Assembly (NCBI GenBank): GCA_013397075.1
Contig: VWZS01000873.1
Location: 1-64,000, forward strand
DNA: 64,000 nucleotides
Direction of reading: 5' to 3'
From: Rhabdornis inornatus
Lineage: Eukaryota; Chordata; Aves; Passeriformes; Rhabdornithidae
Within the stretch, counting starts at the first letter, position 1; the number at the start of each line of letters is the position of its first letter. A program made the translations under genes and the position numbers. Below are positions 1-13,300 of this stretch, one piece after another. Below the pieces are notes generated by a model. It made no database searches, was not told where the DNA came from, and saw only the letters and a program-made list of their open reading frames with translations.

Positions 1-1624
1 AGGTTTGTGGGATCCAACACCATGGGAGAAAGCCGTGCCATCCCCTAACTCCACCCCACAAAATGCCATATGTTTGGGGTGCTGTGAGCACAGCCCCTCC
101 TCGCTCAGCTCTGCCACATTCCCAGCCAGAGACGAGGCCGTGCCACACGCAGCTGAGTCCATGCATTCCCCCTCTTCCCTGGGAAAGATCACGTGTGCAT
201 CTGAGCATCTTGCTTGGCCTCTGTGACCTCATTATCACATCCAACTGATTAATCGTGCTCTACCAAGAGCAGTCTGCCAACATGCACAGATCCGGGGGAA
301 AAAAATGTGTTTTTTTGTTAGATCTCACAGCTGAGAGAGCAATGGAGTGTGAGGGAACTCGTTGTTCTTCAAGTGAGATAAATACAGACAAAGAATGAAA
401 GGAATTATGTAGGAACTAGGTGATAATTTATTTATAGATCTCTGCAGAAACACTGAAGTTAGCAAATATACCATCTGTTAAATAGTCATCTTATTCCTAA
501 GTGCATATTAGCAGTCTAAATGTGTGCCAAACACCTGATCTTAGCCTTCTTAGTTGATACTCTTTTTGACAAGCAACATTCTGCTTTATTAGGTTATGTC
601 ATGTTACGTTATAGAGCTGTGCTAGGGAACAGGAGCTGGAGGAACACACTGCTTGTGCTCTCTCGGTGTAAATGAACACCCAGGGCAAGCACAAGGGGTT
701 TTGACAGCAGCCAGAATTTCAGAAAAATAAGAACAAAGTAGAATATCTGTATTTGTATCCTCAGGTATTTTTTTTTCTTTCTATATATGTACACTTAACA
801 CATTTCAAATTGCAATAAATCATTGAAAATATAACCCCATAGGTTGGGAAATAGATGGAGAAATCTTTGTGGCAAAGACAAACATTGTTTCTGAGGGTCC
901 ACCTCCTCCCTCTGTCATCCACCAGGACTGCAAAGCAAAAGTAGATTATTTTACAGCTCACTATTGAACCCATTTGAATGAAGTGTCTCAGGATTCCATG
1001 GGAGATGCTGCCTGCCTGGAGGAAGAGTCCAATAAAGATGAAAACAGAAGCAACACCAACTCTATTAATGAATTCTCTTTATCTATTTTGCCTTGATTTG
1101 CCCTTTCAGAGACTTGGGGTTCTTTTGTTCTTCAATGATTCTTTATTACAGAGAGAGGCACAAAATAAATTCACTTTGTACAATTATCTATCAAAATCAA
1201 TCAAAGCAAAAGATCATTTCTGGTTTGGCCTGTGAAATTCTGGGGAGGTGAGGGTTTCTGAAGGATGCAGAGTGATGAAGATCTCAGAGTTAAGCAGTGG
1301 AATGGATTCTTTAAAGAAAATGTCTTTTCCTAAAGGTCTTTAAAAATTGGGTTAAATAAGGACACTGCATATTTGTCCCTCTCATGGGTGCGATGAAGAG
1401 ATTAAATGATGATTTATGTGCCTTCACAGCTGGTTTTTTTTATACCTATGATTAATAAGCATAAAGGGATGGAAATCTCCTCTCCCACACTGGAAAATCT
1501 GAGTTGCTTTGTATAACAAAATTACAAACACACCACGAAAGAGCCCAAACTCCTGCCAACGGATTTTGATCCTCAAGGTTGAAAAATGGAGATTGAAAAG
1601 GCACAGCCAAATTCTTCCCCACAT

Positions 1625-1840
1625 GGATTCAACTGAAAGGGAGTGGGTTTAGATGGGATATTGGGAAAAAAATTGCTCCCTGGGAGGGTTGGGAGGCCCA
1701 GAGCAGCTGTGGCTGCCCCTGGATCCCTGGAAGGTTGGACAGGGCTTGGAGCAGCCTGGGACAGTGGGAGGTGTCTCAGGGGTGGGGCTGGATGAGCTTC
1801 AAGGTCCCTCCCAACCCAAACCATTCCACAATTCCATTAT
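1625..1840 (+). repeat. CR1 LINE 3' fragment
   Basis: Shows the bird CR1 3' end: a 'gtggctgcccctggatccctgg' type block followed by 'ggagcagcctgggacagtgg' and the terminal 'ccaacccaaaccattcc'. 5'-truncated, as is usual for CR1. Confidence 0.85.
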
Positions 1841-3992
1841 ACAACCAAAAATGGTCCTGCTCCCTATAAAACAGTGCATCCCTAAGAGATCTCCTCCTCC
1901 TGCTTTTAATTATTCAAGTCAGGGACACTTGTCACGGTTTTAATGGAGAGACACGGACAGGTGACACAGCACCTAAAATGAGAGTAAAACTGATAACATG
2001 ACATATTGTGCCATTAAACTAAAAATTGCTACTAGCAGCTCATTACTTCCCAAAATCCATTCCCATTTCAGAGCGAGGTATTACACAGTTAATTCTCAAT
2101 TGTCTCCTGCTGCACTGCGCTTCCTTTAGTTTTTCTCCTTCCTTTCTCGGATGTCTCATAACAACTGAAATTCTGTTCTCAGTGGAAAAAATAGGGCTGA
2201 TTTCCCACAGTGAAAATACTTGGAAGAATTACTTAGACTGCACAGATTTTCCATACTGGCCCAGAGACTTTGGGAGGGTTTAAGTATTTAAGTTATTTTT
2301 AAGCAGAAATTGCTGTTTGTTTCGTATTAGCAGCTGAGGGAAAGAGATAGGAAAGGGAACTCTGATCATTTTTGTTGTTAGTGCTTGAATCCTAAAAAAA
2401 TCTGAATTTTTGCACCCTTCTAATGTTTTTGGGGTTTTTTTAATTAATATTATAAATATGAGAATTTGAGGGTCTTTTTTCCCTTTGTCCCGGGGCACAA
2501 AGCCTCAGACCATTCTTGACAGGAATTCCAGGGACCACTTTTCCACACAAATATTTGGTGCTGGCCTTTTTCTTCTCAGGAAACAATTGCCAGGAAAGAA
2601 AGAAAGAAAATGTGGTAAATTTTCTCAGATGGAATTTTCAAAACGAGTAAATAAATCCACAAATTCAGAGACTGGACTAAGTATGAAGCCAAACTCTAAT
2701 TAATGATATTACACCCATCTACTATTTTGCCTCTTATTTACAATTACAGGATAGAATACGACTAAATAATTTTTTTTTTCTATTTTTCTTGGCCTTTCTT
2801 GTGTTTTCCCCCCCTTGGACTACCCATAATCCAAGGCAGAGCTGTAGCCAGCAGGCAATTAAAAGAACATCAGAGTTTAAAACCCTTTCCCCATGTATTG
2901 ACAGGCCCCATCTATTGTGCTATGACAGCACGAGGAGGTGCTACAGGTGCTTAATTCAATCCAGCCCCCTCTGAGCAGACAATGTCTTCATAGGAGACCA
3001 ATATCCAGGAGATGAAGAGGAGGAAAAGAAAAATTAACTGTGTAAAGTTCAGCTAAGGGGGAGAAAATTGATATATTGACATAAATAGCTGAGGCTGTAC
3101 AGGTAGTAATCGTTATTGCTCTGACCAACGAGGGCTGTTTCTCTCTATTGAACTCTGGCTCAGGTTGGTGTTCTGCTGATGAAAAATGGAACAATTGTTT
3201 GAAACAAGAATCTGCAGCAAGGTAAATAAAATGAGCTTAGGGCAGGCAGTTTACAGCTCTGTGGTATAAAGAGGTTTAAGGGGAAGCTGATATTTATTGT
3301 ATTAAAGCATATTTTGAATGTGTTTTGAGCAATCATTTCCCAAATGGCTCTGAGAAAGTGGGAAGGCTTCTCATTAGGATGAGAGCTAGATCAAAAAAGT
3401 AAATAATGTTTTTTATAAAGCACATCTATTGTGTCATGTTTTGTAATTGAATTAACAGGAATCAGGCTGATAATTCTTCAACATCTCAGTGAAACATGAG
3501 GAAGCAGCAGATTGAGTGTCTAAAAAGTAGACATTAAGAGCCATAAAAATCACCTGTGGGAGATGGGCATGGACAGGAGATTTCCCACTGAAAGTTCCCT
3601 CTTCCTCCCCTTTAAAACCAGTGCTAAAGCTCACAGCAATTAAAACATCCAAGCACTGCAGCCAGTTTAGGCCAGACCAGGATCTTAAAGAAAACAACAT
3701 ATTTTTATCATCATTTAAACCTACACTCTGTGGGAGTCCTGCTGATCTTTAATTATCACTTGTATATATAGAACACAGCTGTTCTCTATTTCTATAGAAA
3801 AGGAAACACTACAAAATGCATTTTTTTTTTCCCCAACTCATGTAGATTAAGTCTTGCAAGTTCCAAAAATATGATGCTGGAAAAAGTTGTGGAATAATGG
3901 ACTGGCTTTGCAAATAAAAACTGTAAACACAAATTCCCAGAGTTGCAGTAGAACTACTGTAGGAATAAATATTTTGTGAATGCCAAAGGACT

Positions 3993-4060
3993 CGGTAATG
4001 GTTGGACTGGATGATCTGGGAGATCTTTTCCAACCTTAATGATCCTGTAATTCCATGATA
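3993..4060 (+). repeat. Short CR1 LINE 3'-end fragment
   Basis: Only the CR1 terminus is left: 'ggttggactggatgatct', then 'ttttccaacc' and imperfect 'attccatga' tail units. It lies about 160 bp upstream of E1. Confidence 0.7.
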
Positions 4061-4223
4061 TTAGGTTGGACCTGCTATTTTTGCCTACAATTTCTCAATG
4101 AAATTAAACTCTGCTGTCCAATACGTGACTGCTCTTGAGTCAATAGCCTGGATAAACTGGGATGCAGTTAGGAATCAATCTGATGGATAATAACCAGCCC
4201 TTGTTTTCTCCTTCTCCATCAAG

Positions 4224-4319
4224 ACCTGGAAAACTTCGAGACGAGACCGAGGAGCCCGGTGTCAGTGAGAGAGGGACAAGGAGTGGTCCTGCTCTGTGGA
4301 ACTCCCCCCCACCACGGAG
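4224..4319 (+). CDS. CNTN6: CNTN6 exon E1: first half of Ig2
   Basis: The acceptor 'ccatcaag' and donor 'GGAG|gtacga' bound 96 nt (enters in phase 1, leaves in phase 1). It reads (Y)LENFETRPRSPVSV then REGQGVVLLCGTPPHHG, which holds the first Ig2 cysteine. This matches the human CNTN6 segment beginning YIEDFET. It is an internal exon: methionines near 4162 and 4259 are not starts. Confidence 0.93.
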
Positions 4320-7300
4320 GTACGATGGGGGACAGCCTGAGCAGCCTCAGGAGAAGCAGAATTCCCTGTGGGATTGGCACTGGAATTTGCTTCTGCATCC
4401 ATTACATGGGTTTGCAACAAATTTGGATTTTGTTTCTTCAAAAGATGCTGAGGTCATGTTTTTATAGGGCTGGGGTTTTTTTGTTATTTTGTTAGGGAGT
4501 AGAAGCTGCCATTCCAAGAGCAGCACGAAGGTCCTCAAGGCTCTCTGCTGGCATTCCTGGTTATCCCAGGGCCTTGGTACTCATGGAATGGCAGAAAAGC
4601 AGCCCTTAGCAATTCTTTCTACACCAGAGCTAGTCCAGGTCTGCATGGAATGGCTCCTTTCCCCTTTAGTGCTTGCTGCTGCAGTGTCCTCATTTGAATC
4701 CTGCATCAGACACTTTGGATTTGTCATGAAGGTTCGGCTTCTGCTCTTGAATCCATGATTTTATTCCTTCCTGATAATCAGAGAATAATTTAGATTGGAA
4801 GGGGCTTCTGGGGAGGTGAAGTGCCTGATTAAAGGAGGGCCTAGATCAGGTTTCATAGTAATTGTCAGAGCTTCAGATGGGGAATGAAAAGGAGTTTTCT
4901 GATGAATTATTTGGGGATGCTCACCATAAGACCCTGGAGCTCTTCCTTTCTGTGGGGGGTAAATCCAGGTGAAAATTTTACCCAAGTAAATCGCATATTT
5001 ATTAATAGAGGGGAAATATCAATGACATAGACACCAAATTTCTTGTTCTGGACTTAAAGAATGAGCAGTTCTTGGATGACTCACACCCTGCTTTTGGCAG
5101 CAGTGACCACACATCCACAGGAGCTGAAGTTTTCCTGCTCCCAGCAATCCTCAATCCTTCTTAAAGAAACAGAGTTATAAGCCAAACCCCCAGGAGAAGG
5201 CAAATAGTGATGTAGAAAGAGGATGCAGTTTTTCAGAGAGGGAGAAAAAGCCATCAATCAATAGGAACCCCTCCAGCCCTTTAGAGGAAGTGTCAGTTCA
5301 CTGGGTGTTTACAGCCATATGAAAGGAGGATATAATCAAGGAGACAAAGTGAAACCTGGTCCTTAAGGGCACAAAAGGCTTCAAAGAGTTCCTCAAATGT
5401 ATCAGTGGGACAGGCAGGAAGACAACACATCCATCCTGGAGCCAGTGAACTATCTATTTCCCTCCTGCTGCAGGGTAAAATTATGATTTGACAAATAGGA
5501 AGGAGGAGAAGAAAACATTCAGAACAAATAAATAGTTACCAGGTGAGTTCCCCCCAGATTAACTGAACTGACAGAAAGGAATCCACGAGCAAAGCCTTTC
5601 CCAGAGTGTTCCTGCAGCTGGGGCTGGGAGCTGCTGGGAACAGGCCTGGAAATCCATGCCCTGCAATAACAAGGCCCCAGAGAACAGAGCCTGAGTCCTT
5701 TTGTCATCCCTAAGCACCCAGTTTAGGATCCAAAATGATGTACCATGGGGATGAAGCACATGGTGTGAGCCATGATAAGTCGGAGACTATTTCAAAATGC
5801 TTGGGAAGTTGTTTTTTGTTGAAAAGGATTGTATATTTAGGTCTTTTTTTTTTTTTTAATTGAAACCCTTGCCTCCACCTCACAACACCTACAGGAGGAA
5901 GGATTACAAACTGTGCTTCCAGCTCACATTGCAAGAGTTCTGTGCAGCACTTTAAATGTGTCAGGAATTAGAGAGATGTCAAGGAATTTGGAAGATAAGC
6001 CCTAGCAGCAGGGAGAGAGTTGCCTTTCCTGTGATGTAATGACTTGAAGGAGGACAGGAACCCTCTGTACAGCAGTTGTTTGAAGCAGCTGCTATTAATA
6101 TAGGAAATCTGAAATAGGAAGCACTGGGTAAAACCTCCTGCCAACCTCTAAAAGTCAGGATAACAATAGAAGAAGAGGAATAGAAATAAAAGAATGGAAA
6201 ACAAGGAAGGTTCATTAATTCAATTCCTCCCATGTAACATCAAGAAGATGGAACAAGAGCTGCAGAAGAGTTTCTACCACCCATGGTCTCCAGGGAATGT
6301 CTCACTTCCCTTTCTACCCCTCACATTGCCAAGTTTATCTGGTCCTGGAGTTAAAACTGCTCACAGAAAACTCTGTAGAGCTCATCAGGATACTCACCTG
6401 CTTATCAGACAGCAAAAGTGTTGGTCCATGGCCAAAAATATTTAAAATATTTAAAGCTCAAATGGAATTAAACTTAATTTTCCAATACAGTTGACAAGGA
6501 AAGATGTGCTGCTTCTTTCTTTGTGTGCTGGTTTCTTAACTGAGAGCACTGCTAATCTATTTTTGTACAAGAGAAAGGAGTGATTCATTTAAATAGAGGA
6601 CAAAAATATATTGGTCAGCTATAAACCAAAAACAAACAAACAAACAAACACCACCAAGCTGACAAATGTACAAAAAGGCTGCTCCAGCAGCTTTCACATC
6701 AGCTTTAAACCATCTCAGAAAACAAAAAGAGAATTCCCTATTGCTGTGAACTAATATTAGGACTTTCAGGATTGATCAAACACAACCATGAAAGGAAGAA
6801 ATACCCACCCAAGTTAATATCTTGGATCAATTAGGACATTAAAAATTACAGTTAACAGACAAAAAATATAAATCACAGCCTGTAATTAGTTTTCACAGCA
6901 AGAGCAGGGCTCTCCAGGTTACCTGACCCACCCCAAACCCTTTATTCCCTCAGCCTGCCCCTGCTCACTAATTTCTGCACGGGTGTCTCTGTTGTTATTT
7001 ATGAGGCTCATTACCACACCTTGCACAGTTCAGCTCTGCCATCCCTCTGCTTGTCAGTGAGGCTCAGCAGGGCAGGGGGGACCAGGGGAGCTGGACTTTT
7101 TCCTGAACCTCATCCCATCTCTGTTTTCAGTTCTTTAGCTCAGCCTTTCCCCCCTGTGTAATCAACATACAGTAATATTTTACTAGTGAAAAGAAGTGGT
7201 TTATTGAGAGCTCTGAGGTAGGGAAAGGCATGGAGGGAGGAAGTTGGAAGAAGCTTTAATTTCTGCAGCTACACATGTGCTTGACCTGCCTGTGCTCAAG

Positions 7301-10300
7301 AAGCTGCTGCCTAAATGGTAATACTTGACACAAGACTATGGGGTGGACTGTTGCTCATTTATTTCCTTAGAAGTGAAGCCTGATCTAAAGCCTGTTTCCT
7401 CCGAGCTGGCTCCCTGCAGAGCTTTAAGGAAGTTGCTAATCTTGTTAAGAGCAGCAGGATCACTGTGTATTTGCATTTATTTATGTGCAAGAGCTGCCAG
7501 GGCTGGGAGTGGGACGGAGGCTCCGGGCTTTCCTCTGTGCTGACATTGCTGTAGGGAGGCTGAACAAACCCCAACACACTCCTAAGGATGTAGGAACCCT
7601 GTGGACCTGCTCTGGGGGGGGGTAAAAATTCCTAATTCTCAGCCTGCAGGAGGCTGGGGAAGGAGGTGGAACGTGGAACTGGGTGTGTGCGGAGGATGGG
7701 ATGAGATGATCTTTGATTTCTGCATTTTCTATTAAACGCTGCACTTGAGAAAGTGCATGATCAGAAAGGGAGGGTTTGAAGTGTCTGTCCCTTTATAGAA
7801 CCCAGCCATGGGCTGAGAGTCCCTTTTTCTCTGCTCCTGTGAATCTCTAATCCAGAGGGAGGGAGAGTCCCCTCCCTGAGCCCAGCCTGGAGCTGCTCTG
7901 CTGCAGACCCAGCAGCATTGCTTTGGATTTGCATTGGATCTGCTTTGGATCTGCTTGGGCTGAGGGAAGCACTGAAATGTTCAATTCCCCAAATCAGGAT
8001 ACCAGGAATGATTATCAGCTGCTCCTCTTTCCCAGACAAGCTCTGAAAGAAAACTCTCAGGACTGGCAGAGGTGGGAGATGCTCTCCAGCCTGGCCAAGC
8101 TCAGGAATTGCCCACCTGGGAGGTGAGGTGGATTAACCTCAGCTTTTGGGGTCTCTGAGCTGAGAAGAGACACTGACACCACAATCACTTCCCTTGGATT
8201 AAAAAAAAAATCCCCAAACAAACTCACCCTAATATGGCAGCACTATAAAATAACTCCTGCTCTGCCAGAAAAGTGAAAACAAAGGGCTTTTTTCTCCTTT
8301 TCTTGGCTCATTCAGTGGATCTGCTCATCTGATTTATTCCAAGTGACCCAAAACAGAAAATTTTATAGCACAGTTCTGGATTTTCTACTCTATTACCTGT
8401 TGCTGCAGCAACTTTCCAATAAAAGATACTGAGTAATGGAATGGGTATTATGCCTTAAAAGCATGAAAAAAAAAGTTCAATCTCCAAAGTTTGGCTCCTT
8501 CCTCTTGAGATTTCATCCAACTCCCACTGAAGTCAATTAAAATTAGGGTTTTCTACAGAGTTTAGTGGAGCTGAATTAGGCTCTAGGCAAGGATGGCCTG
8601 CAGATGGGTGATGATGAACCTGCAGTTAGGGGAGGAGGAGTGTTTATATCCCTCATACTGGGGGGAAAAAGGATTTAAATATGACTAAGAGAGGCCTGTG
8701 CTTGTTCCCAGTTAATGGGAAAATTCATCAATAGTCCCTGAAGCAATGGTGGGGAGCAGACAGGGAGAAACTTCAGAAAATGAAGTCAGTTGGAGCCCCC
8801 TGAGAACAGAAATCAGGACAGAAAAGGTCTGGTTCTCTTTTAGTGATTAATTAATTCACAGATTGACCTCCTGAAGAATGTCTGTGCAGCACAAAGTTGG
8901 CTTTAATAGAGTTTTATTTTATTCTGTCTTATTTCTGAGAAGAATTCTGTCTTTATTCTGAGAATTCAGCTGCATCACCTGCTCCCATGGCTAGAGTCAG
9001 GGTTTTGGCTCCATGCCATAAAATGTTTTAAAGATCCTTCCTGGGAATCTTTTTGGAGTCTTGGCAAGTACAGGGATACCCTTAGAGGGGGTCAGGGCTT
9101 TCTTCAGCTCTGTAATTGCCACCACCAGAATTCTGGCAGAGAAATTCCAAACCTCTTTTCCCTATTACTGGTTCTTAAAATTATTTCCAGATTATTTTGG
9201 ATACACTGTCCTGGCATGGAAATCTGGGCATCCAAATGTCAGCTTCAAGCACTCAGAGAGGTTTTATTGCCCAGAGGTGCCTCAGTGCAGGTCTGAGTAA
9301 GGAGGGAGGCAAGAATTCCAGCTGGCAGGAAAAGCACATTGGGGTACTAGCCCTCAGTGTTTTGGGAAATCTGGGGAGAGGGCAGATCCAAGTATTTCTT
9401 CCACAGAAATGTGGACAACATTTAACTGAACACAGATTAAAACACTTGCCTTGCAAATCTTCAGCGTTTTCTGTAGAGTCCCCATCTTGCAGCTTAGAGA
9501 CCTTCAACAAATGAGTTGAAATCAGGATTTTGCACACTTTGGTCTGCTTGCCCAGACAGTCTGCAGTCAGCAAAAGCTGTGCCTGAGACAGGGAACCAGT
9601 CTGTGTATCTCTGCAAGACACATCACATCATGGCTGCATCCCTTATTCCTGATCCTTCCTGCAGGAAAACCCCTCCATCCCCAGATTTTCTCCAGGAAAT
9701 AGATGCTTTAAGGCACCTCAAAGTCCATGGGCAGGTAAATGTGCCAACGTGGGGCTTTAACCTTGTGGGTGAGCACATGGACCTTGTGTAACACTGAGAA
9801 TTAATTGCTGCATGTCCCAGGTTTACTGCAGAGCACGGGAAAGTTTCGCATTATCTGCACTAAAACGGAGCCTGTTGCAGGATTTAGCCAAGTATAGAAA
9901 GTGTCATTGATTGCTCCCTGGAGATGCATCATTTCTAATGAGAGTCCTAAAATGCTGGAAGCTGATAACATAAAACTCCACAAAACTACTGGAGTTTGCA
10001 GACTTATTACCATACTGCTCCCAAGCTGGAGCTGAGGGGGGAAAGCAACGTAAATAATCTTTTTGGAATGGGGTTGTTGATGGGGGAAATGTGTAAAAAT
10101 GAAGCTGTTGGCAGAACACTGTTAGCTTATGAATTATGCATTTAATTAAGAGGAGCTAAACCGGTAGATTTGGAAAGTTCTGATTTACTGTGGCTTGTAA
10201 AAGACAGGGTTTGAGTCCTGCTCCTGCTGTTGGGTGTGGAGCAGCTGCAGAGCGGGGCTGGCAGGACACCCTGGGTGACCCCACACTGGGGGGTCAGCTC

Positions 10301-13300
10301 TGAACCTGCTCCTCAGTGACCAAGGCTCGGCCCAAAAGTCTTTTCCAAAACCAGGGAATGGTAAACTCACAAGGATATTTGCTTTTCCAGGGTGGGCTGG
10401 TCAAATAAATCAGTTTTGAGTTGCCTGGTCTTACAGATCTACATTATCAAGATTTGCATTGTGGAGCAACATGTGGGAAAAGGGGCAGAAAAGGGGCAGG
10501 AAGTGAAAATGGGGCAAAAAATATGGAAGATAAGGAGATGTTCATTATCAAATGTGCAGTAGGATCAAATTTTAAGTCGTCTCCAAAATACTTTCGTGCA
10601 GCCCAGCTCATCCCTCCATGAATATCCAGTGATCAAGCTGCATGTAACCAGTTTAATTTTCCCATATTGAGAGTGAAGAAAGGAGCTGTAGCACCGAGCA
10701 GCAATTTGCCCTCTGGATTTTCAGAGGGAAAGTGCCATGAACAGAAATTATTTACTAAAGCAGCTTTCCCACGCCATTGCAGCGCTGCCATTCCTGCCTG
10801 GGAGCAGGCTAAGCAGGAAAATGAGAAGTAGCAGGGGACACAAACTGCTGGGACCTCCTGAAGTGGCTTGAAATGAGTTGGAAACTTGAGCAATGCTTCT
10901 CCTGTGTTAATTTGTGCCTCCCCAGTGGCTTTCCCTGCAGTGGTTTGGTTTTCCCTCGTTGTTCCCGCTGGGGAGCGGGTGTTGCTGTAGAGGTGGACGC
11001 AACATATGAATAGACACACTACATTTCACACGGCTCAAATCTGTTTATTACAACAGCTAGCTGTCTTTTATACCCTCTGTACACTTCATTCATTGCTTAC
11101 AATAAATCAACATAACGTTCATTGGTGTAAGAACATCTCCACCCCTGTTTTTCCCAAGACTTTTCTAAAAATACTTCTCCCAGCTGCAGGTTTTCTTTCC
11201 TGCTTATCTCCTTCTCCTCTTCTTGGTCTCCAGGCCAACGGCCTTGATAAGATTCCTTTCAGCACTAACCCTTATCCATTAACCCTCTCTGGCCCACAGA
11301 CCAGCTGTGAGTCCTCTCCACAAGCGGGTTCCGCTGGAAAGGGATGCGTGACGCGTGTCTGGTGTTTTCCAGGCTTGTCCTACACGTGGATCTTCAACAA
11401 TAACACCCTGGATCTCCAGGAGGACAGGCGGCGCTTCGTCTCCCAGGCAACAGGAAACCTGTACCTGGCCAAGGTGGAGCCGTGGGATGTCGGGAATTAC
11501 ACGTGTGCCGTGAGCAGTGCCGAGGCACGGCGCCAGGTCTGGGGTCCTCCCACCGCCCTCACCCTCCGAGGGGATGGTGAGTCCAGAGAGGGGCTGGGCT
11601 GCCTCAAAACACCCGACTGCTCCTGCTCCAGAGCTTGGGAATTCACCCCCATGGAGGGAAAACTCGCCCAGTGAAGGTTGTGCAGCAGGACACGGCCCCA
11701 CAGTGATGATGCTTTTTGGGGCTACCTAAAAACAGAGAGAATTAAGGGAATAAAAAGCTGTTCTATTTATTGAAGAACCTTCAGGTACATTTTGGGCAGA
11801 CAAAGCCCCCCAGGTGCTGCACCCAAAATGGACCACGAGTTTTCACACTTTTATAAGTTTGGTCCATTTGCATATTGGGGGTTAATTTTCCAATTACAGC
11901 TCCAGATAATGAAGTCATTTACCCCAAGTTTGCTCCCCCCAACTCACTTTTGTTTCCATCCCTGGGGCCCTGAGGCAGTGAGGTGTCCTTGATTGCCAGC
12001 CTGGAGAGGAATTGTTGTGTCTGCCCAAAATGGGAGAGCAGCAGCCAGCACTGGATATGGAGTTTGGAGTTATACACTAAAGAACTGCAGGATTACAAAT
12101 AGATGAAAATATAAAAGCTGAAATCCTAAGGCATCAGTGACGTTTGAGCTGTCAGGGACACGGGTGAGGAGATGAACGTGCAAAGAAAGTTCTCAATGCC
12201 ACGGAAAAACAAGAGAATGTGGCACGTTAATATTTCCCACCTCGTGCCCATGTTGAGGTTTAAATCCAACAAATCTTTTTAAATTTGTCATCTAAGTATA
12301 GCTCAAATATCAGATCCAGAAAGCTGCTTCAAATCGAGTTGCTGAGGTGAGAAACTCCCCTGCACATGTACAAACTCCTTCCTGGCAACATTTGTAATTA
12401 AATGCTCATGCAGAAAAGTACAGACCTGGAAATCTGTACACAAAGTTTGTTTTGTGAGTTTGCCCACCTAAATTTCAATATTCTCCTGCTGTTTGCAAAG
12501 CAGTGGCAACAATCAGTGACAAAAGTCTGTGCAGAGTTGGATTTGGAGGATAAACAGAACTCAGCTGTGCATTATGGAATAATGCTGTCACTGCAAGGCT
12601 GTGCTGCTCAACAACATCACCAGATCACACAACGCAAAGCTGCACTTCCTCAGCTCCAAAGTTAATAATTCAGCACCAGCTCTGATTGCAAATGCTTAAG
12701 ATCTTTTCTGATTCCTTTTTTTTTTCCTTTTCATCACGCTATTCCTTTTCTCAGACTCCTTCTATCAGTTTATCTTCTCCCATTCACTCTGGTGGCCTCT
12801 GGATTGGCTCCAGCACTGGCAGCCTCTGAGGCAACAGTGGAAGTTGCATGTGGAATATTATCCAGCTGCCTGCTAAATATAAAACAAGAATTGGTTCGTT
12901 TTCTGTGTGGGATCTGGGCAAATCAGGAAAATACCTGATTTATGTTCATCCCTATGCGTGGAAAGAGTTTCACTGTCAGAAACATAAAAGATGTTTATGA
13001 AGTTCAGCTAAAAGTTTAGTTTCCTAAATCCATCCCAAACCTGCTGCAAAATTAAATGCCCTAAATTAATACTGGATTATCTGTGATTTATCAGATGTTC
13101 AGCCAGATTTTCAAATATGATAATTCCATCTAATTACATCAGCCCTCCTCAAGTCTACAATTCACATTTGGATGTTTTAAAGACATTTTAAGAGTTTTGC
13201 AAGTAGTTTGGACATGGGAATTTATAATTTTCTTGTACATAGGATCAACGCAGTGTCCTGAGAGTGACTAGTGGCAAAAACATTGCTTGATAAGAGGTGT

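Larger units (their letters stand above)
1..4223 (+). other. Intron upstream of E1 (3' part only)
   Basis: Non-coding intron sequence. It contains a CR1 fragment at 1625-1840, another at 3993-4060, a short AAAG run near 2598 and AT-rich stretches. I looked for the Ig1-encoding exons of CNTN6 and did not recognise them, so the preceding exon lies left of the window. The intron ends in a phase-1 acceptor ending at 4223. Confidence 0.8.

Noticed and set aside
1..4223. Search for the signal-peptide and Ig1 exons of CNTN6
   Set aside because: No stretch resembling the expected Ig1 sequence was found, so these exons are taken to lie outside the window.
4162..4467. Possible translation start before E1
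   Set aside because: E1 is internal: it starts mid-codon at a splice acceptor and continues the contactin sequence; the frame from 4162 differs from the exon frame.
11006..11372. The methionine-initiated frame running into E2 from 11006 as an alternative first exon
   Set aside because: The upstream part is LTR-like intron, and E2 has a good acceptor in the phase set by E1.
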